This document shows, one piece after another, positions 1 through 8,830 of a stretch of 64,000 bases of DNA. The notes below the pieces were generated by a model that was not told where the DNA came from, ran no database searches, and saw only the letters and a list, made by a program, of their open reading frames with translations. Positions within the stretch are counted from its first letter, which is position 1; each line of letters starts with the position of its first letter. A program made the translations under genes and the position numbers. Source of the DNA: an uncultured Lachnospiraceae bacterium (GTDB taxonomy: Bacteria; Bacillota; Clostridia; Lachnospirales; Lachnospiraceae); NCBI GenBank assembly GCA_910586315.1, contig CAJUIP010000020.1, positions 1-64,000 on the forward strand. The letters run 5' to 3'.

Positions 1-79
1 AAGTCTGCAAATAAAAAGTCAAGCAGAAATTTGTGAACTTTGAAAATTTTATACAGGTTGAAAAATAAGTACCACAAAC

Positions 80-102
80 AGACCACCGCAGCACGCTGGT
101 CT
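80..102. terminator. small hairpin downstream of the IS110 transposase
   Basis: Arms AGACCA (80-85) and TGGTCT (97-102) pair with an inner CG/CG pair. It lies just past the transposase stop codon (the gene reads leftward). There is no clear U-tract, so it may be a terminator or part of the element's right end; the exact end of the element cannot be placed from one copy. Confidence 0.3.
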
Positions 103-124
103 GATGAAAAGCAAGGACGTTTGT

Positions 125-1340
125 TTAGATATTTTCGGCTTCCGCCAGTGCGGAAAGATATTCCCTTACCCGCCCGTAATAAATGCGGAGGAACTTGTTT
201 GCCCCGGCAGTCATGTAGACGTAATAAGGCTTGCCCTGCGCCCGCTTCTTGTCCATGAAAGCATAAACGGGATCATCCACGGGGGAACGCTTGATAAGAC
301 TGTCCATGATCTGGAAGAGGGTCTTGTGCAGATAGGGAGAACCTTTCTTTGTGGTAGATACGCTTTTCTGGATATGCTGCCCGGAATCATTCTTTCCGGG
401 GTCAACACCGGCAAAAACGGTCAGTGCCCCGCGGTGCGTGAAACGCGTCACATCCCCAATCTCAGCCATGAGCTGCGGGCCGAGGGTAGGGCCAACGCCG
501 TCCATTGCCATGACAACAGGGTATTCGGGCAGCGTGGAGGCAGTCTCGTCCATTTTCAGGCGGAGGGATTCCACCGTTTCAGAAGCGGTGTCCAGCATAG
601 CTACAGCCTGCCGTATCAGCATTTTCGTGGTGTCATCCTTTGGGAATACAGCAATCATGTCAGAGGAAAGCTGATAGATATCCTCTGCTTTGGCGGCACT
701 GAAGTTATAGCCTTTGCGCCTGCACCAGCGCTGGTAATGCTCCGTAAAGGCATCCAGGGACTTGGAGCGGACACAATCCACATGCCAGTAGGTATGGACG
801 AAGTCCACACTTCTGGCTGCCATCGCTGCGGGCAGGGCTGTCAAAGAAATCATTACCACCCGGGAAAGTCTGGTCGAGCAGGGCAATGAGGTTGTTTTTC
901 ATGGCGGTCTTGTGCGCCATGTAGAAACCGAACTGACGGTTCATGGTTTTTAATTGGTTGCGTGTTTTATCCATGCTTCCATACTGCTTCAGATTTGCCC
1001 ATCGGTCAAGAGTGTAACGGGCGATTTTTTTGGAATCAGCCTTATCAGTTTTGGGAGAGCGCAGGGAATCATCCCCGAAGTCTTTGATGAGCACGGGGTT
1101 TACTGAGCTGATAAAGATACCGGAATCGGAAAGCCATGTAGCGACCGGTTCATAGTACCTTCCGGTGTGCTCCATACAGACCTTCGTTTCCCCGTCAAGC
1201 CCCTGTATCAGACCGATCAGGTCATTGATCGCGGACTGTGTATGCGGGATATCACGGGGAGACATGACGACAACATCGCCGGGCTGGCGGATGGTGACAG
1301 TGCTCTTACCTTTGGAAACATCAATACCAACAGCGTTCAT
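125..1340 (-). pseudogene. IS110-family transposase, frameshifted
   Basis: This is a DEDD-type transposase/recombinase of the IS110 family, broken by a frameshift. The N-terminal RuvC-like part is read from ATG 1340 (RBS AAAGGAG at good spacing) and shows GIDVSKGK, MEHTGRYYEP and the paired aspartates of TDKADSKKIARY. The C-terminal Transposase_20 part is read in another frame (stop at 125-127) and shows VMAMDGVGPTLGPQLMAEIG, GVDPGKNDSG and KKGSPYLHKTLFQ, the serine-bearing region. The switch lies near 807-812: after the codons for SDGSQK the expected W-V-D-F-V continues only if about two bases are restored. Length and domain order otherwise match an intact member of about 400 residues. Either the copy is dead or there is a sequencing error; two missing bases is not a typical programmed frameshift. 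Confidence 0.9.
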
Positions 1341-1560
1341 AACAGATACTCCTTTAAGATGTATTAGCAATGGTCAATACCGGATTTACTCATTGCCTGT
1401 TCAATCTACTGGGTATCACACGAACGCCTACGGGTTCAACCTGCGTAAAACGAATGCTGCGAATGAGGGCCGGCTGGCTGACTTGTATACGGACGTAAAG
1501 TCCTAGGAGGATTCGGCCAGACCTATTGCCTCACTCATTCTAACAGCTTAAGCAACAAGA
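1341..1560 (-). ncRNA. IS110 non-coding leader, candidate bridge RNA region
   Basis: About 200 bases upstream of the transposase start carry no gene. They contain several short self-complementary stretches, for example TCCTAGGA near 1501-1508 and arms around 1470-1480. IS110-group elements are known to transcribe a structured bridge RNA from the non-coding end next to the transposase start, with loops that choose target and donor DNA. Position and size fit that, but I could not fold it or assign the loops. The outer edge at about 1560 is a guess. Confidence 0.4.
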
Positions 1561-1625
1561 TGGATAATTCCTTACTGGCTGTAAGGGGTATTAACCATAA
1601 ATACATTGTAGTAGGAGGAATAAGA

Positions 1626-2828
1626 ATGAAGTACGATTTTAATGAGCGAATCGACCGGACGCAGACTATCTCGATTAAATGGTCTGCAAAGCTGCGGCAG
1701 GAGATGTATGGGGAGAGCGACATTATCCCCATGGGAATTGCCGATATGGATTTTGAGACGGCTCCGGCGGTTGTCAGGGCTGTGAAAGAGAGAGCAGCCC
1801 ATGGAACTTACGGTTATGGTTTTGCGGCCGAGGAGTATCTGATGGCCTGCGTGAACTGGCAGAAGCGCCGGAATGGTTGGAATATACGTCCGGATTGGAT
1901 CGTCTATACGCCGGGGATCAACATGGCGCTGGTATGTGCAATCGAGATGTATACTGATGCGGGGGACAACGTGATTATTCAGTCGCCGGTGTACTATCCT
2001 TATTATGATTATGTTCAGGCGACCAGACGCAGAGTGGCGCTGAACCCGCTGGTGAACTGTGACGGGCGTTACGAGATGAATTTTCAGGAGTTAGAATGTA
2101 TCGCGAAGAATCCGAAAACGAAACTCATGATTCTTTGCAGCCCTCATAATCCAGTGGGGCGTGCATGGACGAGGGACGAGCTTCTCCGTGTTGGGCAGAT
2201 ATGCCTTGAAAATAACGTTATGGTTGCAGTGGACGAGATTCATTCGGATTTAATTCTGACGCCCGGCGCGTTTGTGCCCTACGGGACTCTTTCTGATGAG
2301 CTGGTGTCGAGATGTATCATCTGTACGTCGCCGTCGAAGACCTTCAACCTGGCCGGACTTTTGGTATCGGACATCATCATCCCGGACGACGAGATCCGCG
2401 CCGCATTTCGGCAAAAGATGTCTCCGTACTATTTATGGCCGGGAAGCTTCGGTACTGTAGCGCAAATGGCCGCCTATAATGAGGGCGAGGAATGGCTGGA
2501 GGAACTGTTGGAATATTTGCGGAGCAATGCACGGTATATCGCAGAATTTATCGCAGCCCGGATGCCGAAGGTGCGGTATCGGATTCCGGAGGCAACCTAT
2601 CTGGCCTGGCTGGATTTTCGCAAAACTGGCATGAGCACGGAAGAACTTTGGGAGTTCATGAAGCATGAGGCCAAAGTTGCATGTGACAATGGCGCTATGT
2701 TCGGGATTAACGGCGAGGGAGATGGTTTCCAGAGGCTTAACTTTGCCTGCCCGAGGAGTCAGCTCGAAGAGGCATTAAACCGGATCGCGGAAGCGTTGGA
2801 GCGAAAGGAAAACGAGGAGGCATCATAA
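1626..2828 (+). CDS. MalY/PatB-type PLP-dependent C-S beta-lyase
   Basis: Fold-type I PLP enzyme of the MalY/PatB group (400 aa), which cleaves the C-S bond of cystathionine or other cysteine S-conjugates to give a thiol or homocysteine, pyruvate and ammonia. Visible motifs are the N-terminal MGIADMDFETAP, YGYG, SPHNPVGRAW (about 173), DEIHSDLI (about 205) and the cofactor lysine in TSPSKTFNLAG (about Lys238). ATG 1626 is chosen because AGGAGG at 1613-1618 precedes it; an in-frame ATG at 1560 lacks an RBS. The stop overlaps the next ATG by one base (TAATG), so it is translationally coupled to the M20 hydrolase. Substrate unknown; an aminotransferase role is possible but less likely. Confidence 0.88.
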   Translation: MKYDFNERIDRTQTISIKWSAKLRQEMYGESDIIPMGIADMDFETAPAVVRAVKERAAHGTYGYGFAAEEYLMACVNWQKRRNGWNIRPDWIVYTPGINMALVCAIEMYTDAGDNVIIQSPVYYPYYDYVQATRRRVALNPLVNCDGRYEMNFQELECIAKNPKTKLMILCSPHNPVGRAWTRDELLRVGQICLENNVMVAVDEIHSDLILTPGAFVPYGTLSDELVSRCIICTSPSKTFNLAGLLVSDIIIPDDEIRAAFRQKMSPYYLWPGSFGTVAQMAAYNEGEEWLEELLEYLRSNARYIAEFIAARMPKVRYRIPEATYLAWLDFRKTGMSTEELWEFMKHEAKVACDNGAMFGINGEGDGFQRLNFACPRSQLEEALNRIAEALERKENEEAS

Positions 2829-4006
2829 TGGATACAATGGGACTTATTTCCCGGTATGCGGAGGAAATGATTGCAATAAGGCGTCATATTCATGCACATC
2901 CGGAACTCAGCGGGAATGAATTCCAGACCACGGCGCTGATTAGGGAAAAACTTTCGGAATATGGGATCGAGGTCGCTGATCTCGGTCTGCGAACTGGAAC
3001 AATCGGGATACTGAGGGGGCAAAAAAACGGGAAAACCGTGGCGATCCGCGAGGACATTGACGCCCTGCCGATGGAGGAACTTACTGGGCTTCCCTATGCC
3101 TCGAAGATGAAAGGAGTCTGCCATTCTTGCGGTCACGATATTCACACTGCGGTGCTTCTCTGCTGTGCAAGGGCGCTGGTGGAGCTCAGAGACAGGCTGT
3201 GTGGTAATGCGATGTTCCTGTTTCAGCCTGCGGAGGAGACAGGAACCGGGGCAAAGGAACTGGCAGCCAGTGGCTTCACGGATATACTAAAGCCGGATGT
3301 CTTTATTGGTCTTCATGTTTCGCCGGAATATCCGGCAGGCTGCATTGGGCTGAAGCGGGGGCCGGCCAATGCCTCAGCCGACATCTTTCACATTCGGATT
3401 GACGGAAAGGGTGGACATGGCGCGCATCCTGAGAATTGCATCGATCCGGTTGCTATCAGCGCCTATGTGCTGACACAGCTTCAAACTGTGATTTCTCGTG
3501 AAAACCATCCGATTTATCCAGCAGTGATGACTGTGGGGAGCATACGCGGCGGGAAAGCGCCCAATGTGATTCCGGATTATGTGGAGATGGACGGCACTTT
3601 AAGGAGCTTAAACCAGAAAAGCCGGGAGGCCATGCAGGCAGCGATTGAACGGATTGTTGTTTCCTGCGCTGAGGCTATGCGCGGGCATGGAAAGGTGGTC
3701 TGGGAGAAGGGAATGCCGCCGCTGATCAACGACGATGCGGTCATCAGGCAGCTCCGGAATGCGGCAGAAAAAACCATTGGCCCGGATCATGTGATTACGA
3801 TTCAGGATCCGTCCATGGGTTCTGAGGATTTTTCCTTTCTGTTTCCATCGCTTGCTCCAGGGGCGCAGTTTCGACTTGGAACTGGGAAGAATGAGGCCCC
3901 CAATACAAAATATGGCTTACATAATTCGAAAAATGTGTTTGATGATTCCTGCTTGACTGCGGGGGCGGCCGTTATGGTACAGTTTGTGAGAGACTTTCTG
4001 CAATAG
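2828..4006 (+). CDS. M20 family amidohydrolase / N-acyl-amino acid deacylase
   Basis: M20D-type metallohydrolase (392 aa) of the family that removes acyl groups from amino acids (hippurate hydrolase, N-acyl-L-amino acid amidohydrolase, IAA-conjugate hydrolase). Metal and catalytic signatures are HSCGHDIHT (about 98-106), PAEETGTGAKE (about 135), the dimerisation-domain GKGGHGAHPE, GSEDFSF (about 332) and a late GLHN. GGAGG lies just upstream, and it sits between a C-S lyase and a carrier in a compact operon. This context suggests that it deacylates an imported N-acyl cysteine conjugate before the lyase acts. That substrate is inferred from the neighbours, not seen in the protein. Confidence 0.88.
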   Translation: MDTMGLISRYAEEMIAIRRHIHAHPELSGNEFQTTALIREKLSEYGIEVADLGLRTGTIGILRGQKNGKTVAIREDIDALPMEELTGLPYASKMKGVCHSCGHDIHTAVLLCCARALVELRDRLCGNAMFLFQPAEETGTGAKELAASGFTDILKPDVFIGLHVSPEYPAGCIGLKRGPANASADIFHIRIDGKGGHGAHPENCIDPVAISAYVLTQLQTVISRENHPIYPAVMTVGSIRGGKAPNVIPDYVEMDGTLRSLNQKSREAMQAAIERIVVSCAEAMRGHGKVVWEKGMPPLINDDAVIRQLRNAAEKTIGPDHVITIQDPSMGSEDFSFLFPSLAPGAQFRLGTGKNEAPNTKYGLHNSKNVFDDSCLTAGAAVMVQFVRDFLQ

Positions 4007-4027
4007 AGAATATGGAGGAGAACATGT

Positions 4028-5437
4028 ATGGAAAAGAAGAAAAGATTTCAGATCCCGACAACCTGTGCACTGTTGTTCGTACTCATGCTTATAAGCGCTG
4101 TTCTGACTTGGATCATTCCGGCGGGAGCATACGAAACGGAGAAGGTAGGAAATCTGAACCGCGTTATCGCCGGGACGTATCATGTAGTGGAGAGTTCTCC
4201 CGTTGGCCCATGGGATGCAATCATGGCTGTGTCCGGAGGATTTTATAAGGCGGCAAAGCTGATGTTTATGATCATGGCCTGCGGCGGCGCGGTCGAAATT
4301 ATGGAGAAAAGCGGTGCGATCAACGCCGCATTCGGCAGACTGGCATCCAACCGGAGGATGAACGTCAATCTCCTGGTATTGGTGGTGATGGCCTTTATGT
4401 CTGTTGGCGGAGCAGCCGGAATTCTCGCGAATCCTGTCGTCGCTTTGATTCCCATAGGAATCATTCTGGCAACCAGCCTGGGATACGATTCATTTACCGG
4501 ATTTTTGATCGTGTATATGGGCGCGTATTCCGGCTTTAATGTGGGATGGGCCAATGCCTCCACGATTGGAACGGCGCAGCCGATTGCGGAGCTGCCAATC
4601 TATTCTGGTTTTTCGGTTCGCGTGGTTTTAAACATCATTAACTTTGCGATTTGCTATCTTTTTACGATCCGTTATATGAAGAGCATAAAAAGGGATCCGG
4701 CGAGAAGCTTAAACTGGGAGGGGAGCCTGGGAGACTCCGGCTTAATGGAAATGAAAAACAGTGAAACGGGATCGATCAAGGCCGTACTCTCCTGGCGGCA
4801 TGCGGTAAGTCTCGCGGGTCTCGGCCTCGCGATTGCCAGTATCGTCGTGGGTTCCATCAACTTCGGTTGGAGTTATGACCAGATGTTTGCCGTATTTTTC
4901 CTTCTTGCAGTCGGCGTTGGCCTGATCAACGGCATGGGAATTAACGGAACAACGAAGGTATTTATTGACGGCTGTGCGAAGATGACAAACGCCGCCTTTA
5001 TTGTTGGATTCGCCAATGGAATTGGTATTATTTTGACAAACGGAAATATCCTGAATACTATCGTCAACTGGATTTCTAAACCGATTGCGGGGATGGGCGC
5101 CGTTATGGGGGCGAACTTTATGTTTATTGCGAATCTGCTTATCAATTTTCTAATCCCGTCCGGTTCGGGGCAGGCGGCTGCCGTCATGCCTTTGATGGTT
5201 CCGATTGCAGATATTGCGGGAATTACCCGCCAGGTCGCTGTTCAGGCGTTCCAGTTTGGCGACGGCTTTTCTAACTGTTTGTATCCGACAGCCGGTACTC
5301 TGATGGGCGCCCTGGCGATTGCGAAGGTGGACTGGGCGAAATATGCGAAATGGATGATGCCGCTTCTCGGCTGTCAGATCCTGCTGGCATGCACGAGCCT
5401 GACTCTGCTCCAGCTGGCTGGCTGGACAGGACTTTAA
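4028..5437 (+). CDS. YfcC-family (DcuC superfamily) membrane carrier
   Basis: Integral membrane transporter (469 aa) of the YfcC/C4-dicarboxylate anaerobic carrier-like family. The start is typical: a short basic N-terminus, then TTCALLFVLMLISAVLTWIIPAG, followed by about 10-12 hydrophobic segments and the conserved LIPSGSGQAAAVMPLM region near the C-terminus. Relatives move dicarboxylates, peptides or acylated amino acids. The start at 4028 follows GGAGGAG; an ATG four bases earlier is out of frame. It is the last gene of the lyase/deacylase/carrier operon and is followed by a long palindrome that could end transcription. Substrate not readable from sequence. Confidence 0.85.
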   Translation: MEKKKRFQIPTTCALLFVLMLISAVLTWIIPAGAYETEKVGNLNRVIAGTYHVVESSPVGPWDAIMAVSGGFYKAAKLMFMIMACGGAVEIMEKSGAINAAFGRLASNRRMNVNLLVLVVMAFMSVGGAAGILANPVVALIPIGIILATSLGYDSFTGFLIVYMGAYSGFNVGWANASTIGTAQPIAELPIYSGFSVRVVLNIINFAICYLFTIRYMKSIKRDPARSLNWEGSLGDSGLMEMKNSETGSIKAVLSWRHAVSLAGLGLAIASIVVGSINFGWSYDQMFAVFFLLAVGVGLINGMGINGTTKVFIDGCAKMTNAAFIVGFANGIGIILTNGNILNTIVNWISKPIAGMGAVMGANFMFIANLLINFLIPSGSGQAAAVMPLMVPIADIAGITRQVAVQAFQFGDGFSNCLYPTAGTLMGALAIAKVDWAKYAKWMMPLLGCQILLACTSLTLLQLAGWTGL

Positions 5438-5485
5438 AAAGTAGTTTATGTTTTAGCAGCAGAAACTGAAGAAAAGGGACAAGAT

Positions 5486-5583
5486 GGGGCTGTTGCAAAA
5501 TGGAAAAATTCATCAAAATATAGTATACTATTCTTAAATGGAAGACTATATTTTGTATGAAAGATTCATTTTGCGACAGCCCC
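5486..5583. mobile_element. 98-bp palindromic MITE-like element
   Basis: Terminal inverted repeats of 17 bp, 5486-5502 (GGGGCTGTTGCAAAATG) and 5567-5583 (CATTTTGCGACAGCCCC), differ at one position. The interior is also largely self-complementary (AAAATATAGT against ACTATATTTT), so the whole 98 bp folds back on itself. The ends resemble those of IS5/IS1182-type insertion sequences, which suggests a non-autonomous derivative. It follows the carrier gene and may serve as its terminator. Confidence 0.6.
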
Positions 5584-5624
5584 ATTTGTCATGAAAAAAC
5601 ATTTTTATTTGCAGGAATACATCT

Positions 5625-5688
5625 TCTTGCCCGTTAGAGGCGGACAAGACATTGGGTGTTCACCCGATGTGGAAAAAGCCCAAAGAAA
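5625..5688. repeat. truncated copy A of the nested-hairpin MITE family
   Basis: It carries hairpin I (CTTGCCCG paired with CGGACAAG) and hairpin II (CATTGGGTG paired with CACCCGATG), then GTGGAAAAA, in the same order and wording as the full copy at 42661-42811. The outer arms and hairpin III are missing, so this is a fragment. Confidence 0.6.
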
Positions 5689-5704
5689 CAGAGCAGGAAC
5701 GCCC

Positions 5705-5733
5705 TTGAAAAGGAAATAAAGTCATGGTAAAAT
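5705..5733 (+). promoter_or_regulatory. sigma-A promoter of the DUF3783 gene
   Basis: TTGAAA at 5705-5710, a 17-base spacer and TAAAAT at 5728-5733, about 55 bases before the start codon at 5790. Confidence 0.6.
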
Positions 5734-5789
5734 ATGAAAGACAGAGAGCAAAAAAGGCAGATAATGCCAGGAAAGGATGAGAGGGTTCT

Positions 5790-6191
5790 ATGAAAGAGAC
5801 CGTCTTATTATATGGATTTACTGATCAGGAAAGACTTTCCAGGGTAAAGCGGGCCCTGCTTCCTCTGGGAATGCGGATGAAATGCATTGCTCCCGGAGAA
5901 TACTTGAACCCGGTGGGACATATGGCAGGGATAAAAGAAATCGAACCAGCCAAAGAAGTTTATGAGGGACCGGAATTTGAAAGAGAGATGATGGTCATGG
6001 CCGGGCTTGCCTCCGGGCGGGTGGATGCTGTGATTTATGCCTTAAGGAAAGGCGGCGTTGGGCGGGTGGACTATAAGGCAGTCCTCACCCCGGTCAACCA
6101 GTTTTGGGACGCCGTAAAGCTTTATGAGGAGATTGCCAGGGAGCATGAGGCCATGAACGGACAGCCGGAAACTTCCGTGGTATCTGAATAA
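5790..6191 (+). CDS. DUF3783 family protein
   Basis: Small soluble protein (133 aa) that looks like the uncharacterised DUF3783 family of Clostridia: it begins with LLYGFTDQERL, has a central acidic segment and ends with PVNQFWDAVKLYEEIAREHEAM. No catalytic motif or membrane segment is visible. GAGAGG precedes the ATG and a TTGAAA/TAAAAT promoter lies upstream. It sits 22 bases before the aldo/keto reductase and may share its transcript. Function unknown. Confidence 0.75.
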   Translation: MKETVLLYGFTDQERLSRVKRALLPLGMRMKCIAPGEYLNPVGHMAGIKEIEPAKEVYEGPEFEREMMVMAGLASGRVDAVIYALRKGGVGRVDYKAVLTPVNQFWDAVKLYEEIAREHEAMNGQPETSVVSE

Positions 6192-6213
6192 ATGAAAAAA
6201 ATGGAGGAAAAAC

Positions 6214-7323
6214 ATGCAGTACAGAAAATTTGGGAACACAGGTATTGAAGTATCAGCATTGGGCTTCGGGTGTATGCGCCTCCCCCTCAGTGAAGATGGA
6301 ACCATTCATGAGGAAAAGGCCATTGCCATGATCCGCCGCGCCATTGATAAAGGTGTCAACTATGTGGATACGGCGTATCCGTATCATCAAGGAACCAGCG
6401 AATATGTGGTTGGAAAAGCCTTAAAAGATGGATACCGTGAAAAGGTTTATCTGGCTGACAAGCTTCCTGTCTGGCTTCTGGAGTCGGAGGAGGATTTTGA
6501 TAAATATCTGGATGAGCAGTTAAAAAAATTAGATACAGACCACATTGATTTTTATCTGCTCCATGCGCTGAGCCGTGAGCGTTTTGAGGAAAAGGTAAAA
6601 AAATTCCATTTGACAAAAAAGCTGGAGGAAGCGAGAGCCGCAGGAAAAATCCGCTACATAGGCTTTTCCTTCCATGATTCTCTGGATGTTTTTAAGGAAA
6701 TCATCGACTATTACGATGGATGGGATTTCTGCCAGATCCAGTATAATTATATCAATACAAAGTATCAGGCGGGAACGGAGGGCTTAAGGTACGCGGCAGG
6801 AAAGGGCCTTGGCGTTGTTGTTATGGAGCCGCTTCTTGGCGGAAAATTAGCAAACCTGGCTTCTCATGTGGCGGAGGCGTTCCCGGAAGGGAAATCCCAT
6901 GTGGAATATGCCCTTGATTTTATCTGGGACCAGCCGGAAGTGAGCCTGCTTTTAAGCGGAATGACAGAGCCAGACCAGGTGGAGGGAAACCTTGAATATG
7001 CGGACAGAAGCCATGTGGGCATGGTGACGGAGGAAGAGAAGAAGGTATACACGAAGGCAAAGGAAATCTTTGATAAGATGGCCCTTGTAAACTGCACAAA
7101 ATGCGCGTACTGCATGCCGTGTCCCTTCGGTCTTAATATTCCGGAGCTCTTCGCCGCTTACAATATGACGGCAAGCCATGGAATGAATCCGGCCAAAGCC
7201 GCCTATGCGGAGCTTTCTGTCAAGGCGGATGCCTGCCGGGCCTGTCACCACTGCGAGAAGGAATGTCCGCAGCATATTAAGATTAGCGAAATGATGCCGA
7301 AGGTAGCCAAGGCGTTCGCATAG
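6214..7323 (+). CDS. aldo/keto reductase with C-terminal 4Fe-4S ferredoxin domain
   Basis: Predicted oxidoreductase (369 aa) with an AKR TIM barrel (about 1-270) and a C-terminal ferredoxin-like segment. Tetrad residues are visible as the Asp and Tyr of VDTAYPYH, the Lys of LADKLP and the His of YLLHAL. The C-terminus has CTKCAYCMPCPFG (about 293-305) and CRACHHCEKECP (about 339-350), the two cysteine sets for a [4Fe-4S] cluster pair. This architecture is common in anaerobic Clostridia; the substrate is unknown. GGAGG lies seven bases before the ATG. Followed closely by the polyphosphate kinase gene. Confidence 0.9.
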   Translation: MQYRKFGNTGIEVSALGFGCMRLPLSEDGTIHEEKAIAMIRRAIDKGVNYVDTAYPYHQGTSEYVVGKALKDGYREKVYLADKLPVWLLESEEDFDKYLDEQLKKLDTDHIDFYLLHALSRERFEEKVKKFHLTKKLEEARAAGKIRYIGFSFHDSLDVFKEIIDYYDGWDFCQIQYNYINTKYQAGTEGLRYAAGKGLGVVVMEPLLGGKLANLASHVAEAFPEGKSHVEYALDFIWDQPEVSLLLSGMTEPDQVEGNLEYADRSHVGMVTEEEKKVYTKAKEIFDKMALVNCTKCAYCMPCPFGLNIPELFAAYNMTASHGMNPAKAAYAELSVKADACRACHHCEKECPQHIKISEMMPKVAKAFA

Positions 7324-7348
7324 CCGGTGCCGAAAAGGAGGTCCTTTT

Positions 7349-8830
7349 ATGTTGAAGAAGGAATATAAGGAAGAAAAGGAGAAGCTGGGCGTACGCCTGG
7401 GACTTCTCCAAAGAAAGCTTAAGGATGCAAAGGTTCCTGTTCTGATTGTCTTTGACGGATATGACGCGGCAGGAAAGGGCCTCCAGATCAACCGCCTGAT
7501 TCAGACACTGGATCCCAGGGGCTTTGATGTCTATACCGGAGACAGGGACGGAGAGGAGGAGCGGATGCATCCGTTCCTCTGGCAGTTCGCCATAAAGGCT
7601 CCGGCCAATGGCAGAATCGTAATTTTTGATACAAGCTGGTATAAACGGGTGCAGATGGACCGCTTTGACCGGAGGATGAAGGAAAAAGAGGTGGAAGCCG
7701 CTTTTGCGGATATTCTGGCCTTTGAAAGGCAGCTTGTGGACGGAGGATGCGCTTTAATAAAACTTTTCTTCCATATTTCTGAAAAAGAGCAGAAAAGGCG
7801 GTTTGAAAAGCTGGAAAGTTCTGACGAAACTTCCTGGAGAGTAAAAAAGGAAGAGTGGGAACGGAACCTTCATTATGAAAAATATGAGAAAATTAATGAA
7901 GAAATGCTAGAGAGGACCAATACCCCATACGCTCCATGGACCATCATCGACGCTACTCACAAAGATCAGGCGGCTCTGGCAGTGATGAAAACCGTGGCCG
8001 ATGCCATGGAGTCGGCTTTAAAGGCCCATGAAGGGGAGCGGGAGCCTGGGGCTTACGAAGGCCCCATACCGCCGGACAAGTATAAAAAAGGGATTCTTTC
8101 CGAAGCAGATCTTACAAAGTCCATGGAAAGAGAAAAATATGAAAAGAAGCTTGAAAAGCTTCAGAAAAAACTGGAGCGCCTTCACAGCGAGCTTTACCGC
8201 TACCGGATCCCGGTGGTGTTAGGTTTCGAGGGCTGGGATGCCGCTGGGAAAGGCGGAGCCATCCGCCGGCTGACTTCCCATCTGGATCCGAGAGGCTATA
8301 AAGTATGTCCGACGGCATCGCCCAATGATGTGGAAAAAATCCATCATTACATGTGGAGATTCTGGAATAACTTCCCCAAGGACGGGCACATCGCGATTTT
8401 TGACAGAACCTGGTACGGACGGGTCATGGTGGAACGGATTGAGGGGTTTTGCACGGAAGATGAGTGGCGACGGGCTTACGGGGAGATTAACGACGTGGAA
8501 GCACATCTGGTTCGTTCCGGCGCCGTCGTGTTAAAATTCTGGATTCATATTGATAAAGACGAACAGGAAAGACGGTTCAACGACCGGATGAAAAATCCGG
8601 AGAAACGGTGGAAAATCACAGATGAAGACTGGCGGAATCGTGAAAAATGGGACCGGTACGAGGAAGCGGTCAATGAGATGCTGGACCGTACTTCCACAAA
8701 GGACGCACCCTGGATCGTGGTGGAGGGCAATTCCAAATATTATGCCCGCATAAAGGTTTTGGAGACGGTTGTGGACGCTCTGGAAAAGAAAATAAAGGAC
8801 GTGGAAAGAGCGAAGAAAAAACATGGGTAA
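7349..8830 (+). CDS. pap: two-domain PPK2, probable polyphosphate:AMP phosphotransferase
   Basis: Two fused PPK2 domains (493 aa). Domain 1 (about 1-215) has Walker A GYDAAGKG and FDTSWYKRV; domain 2 (about 250-493) has GWDAAGKGGAIRR, LDPRGYKV, FDRTWYGRVMVERIEGF and a lid-like NRMKNPEKRWK region. Fused two-domain PPK2 proteins are typically class II enzymes that phosphorylate AMP to ADP with polyphosphate. Domain 2 keeps the fuller set of motifs and is probably the catalytic one. AAAGGAGG precedes the ATG. The stop codon lies inside the first codons of the next gene (8-base overlap), so the two are coupled. Confidence 0.9.
   Translation: MLKKEYKEEKEKLGVRLGLLQRKLKDAKVPVLIVFDGYDAAGKGLQINRLIQTLDPRGFDVYTGDRDGEEERMHPFLWQFAIKAPANGRIVIFDTSWYKRVQMDRFDRRMKEKEVEAAFADILAFERQLVDGGCALIKLFFHISEKEQKRRFEKLESSDETSWRVKKEEWERNLHYEKYEKINEEMLERTNTPYAPWTIIDATHKDQAALAVMKTVADAMESALKAHEGEREPGAYEGPIPPDKYKKGILSEADLTKSMEREKYEKKLEKLQKKLERLHSELYRYRIPVVLGFEGWDAAGKGGAIRRLTSHLDPRGYKVCPTASPNDVEKIHHYMWRFWNNFPKDGHIAIFDRTWYGRVMVERIEGFCTEDEWRRAYGEINDVEAHLVRSGAVVLKFWIHIDKDEQERRFNDRMKNPEKRWKITDEDWRNREKWDRYEEAVNEMLDRTSTKDAPWIVVEGNSKYYARIKVLETVVDALEKKIKDVERAKKKHG

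Noticed and set aside
104..889. 261-codon plus-strand open frame opposite the IS110 gene
   Set aside because: It is the antisense shadow of the transposase; the minus-strand frames carry all the family motifs.
1560..1625. Upstream ATG 1560 as the start of the C-S lyase
   Set aside because: No RBS there; AGGAGG precedes ATG 1626 and the family homology starts there.
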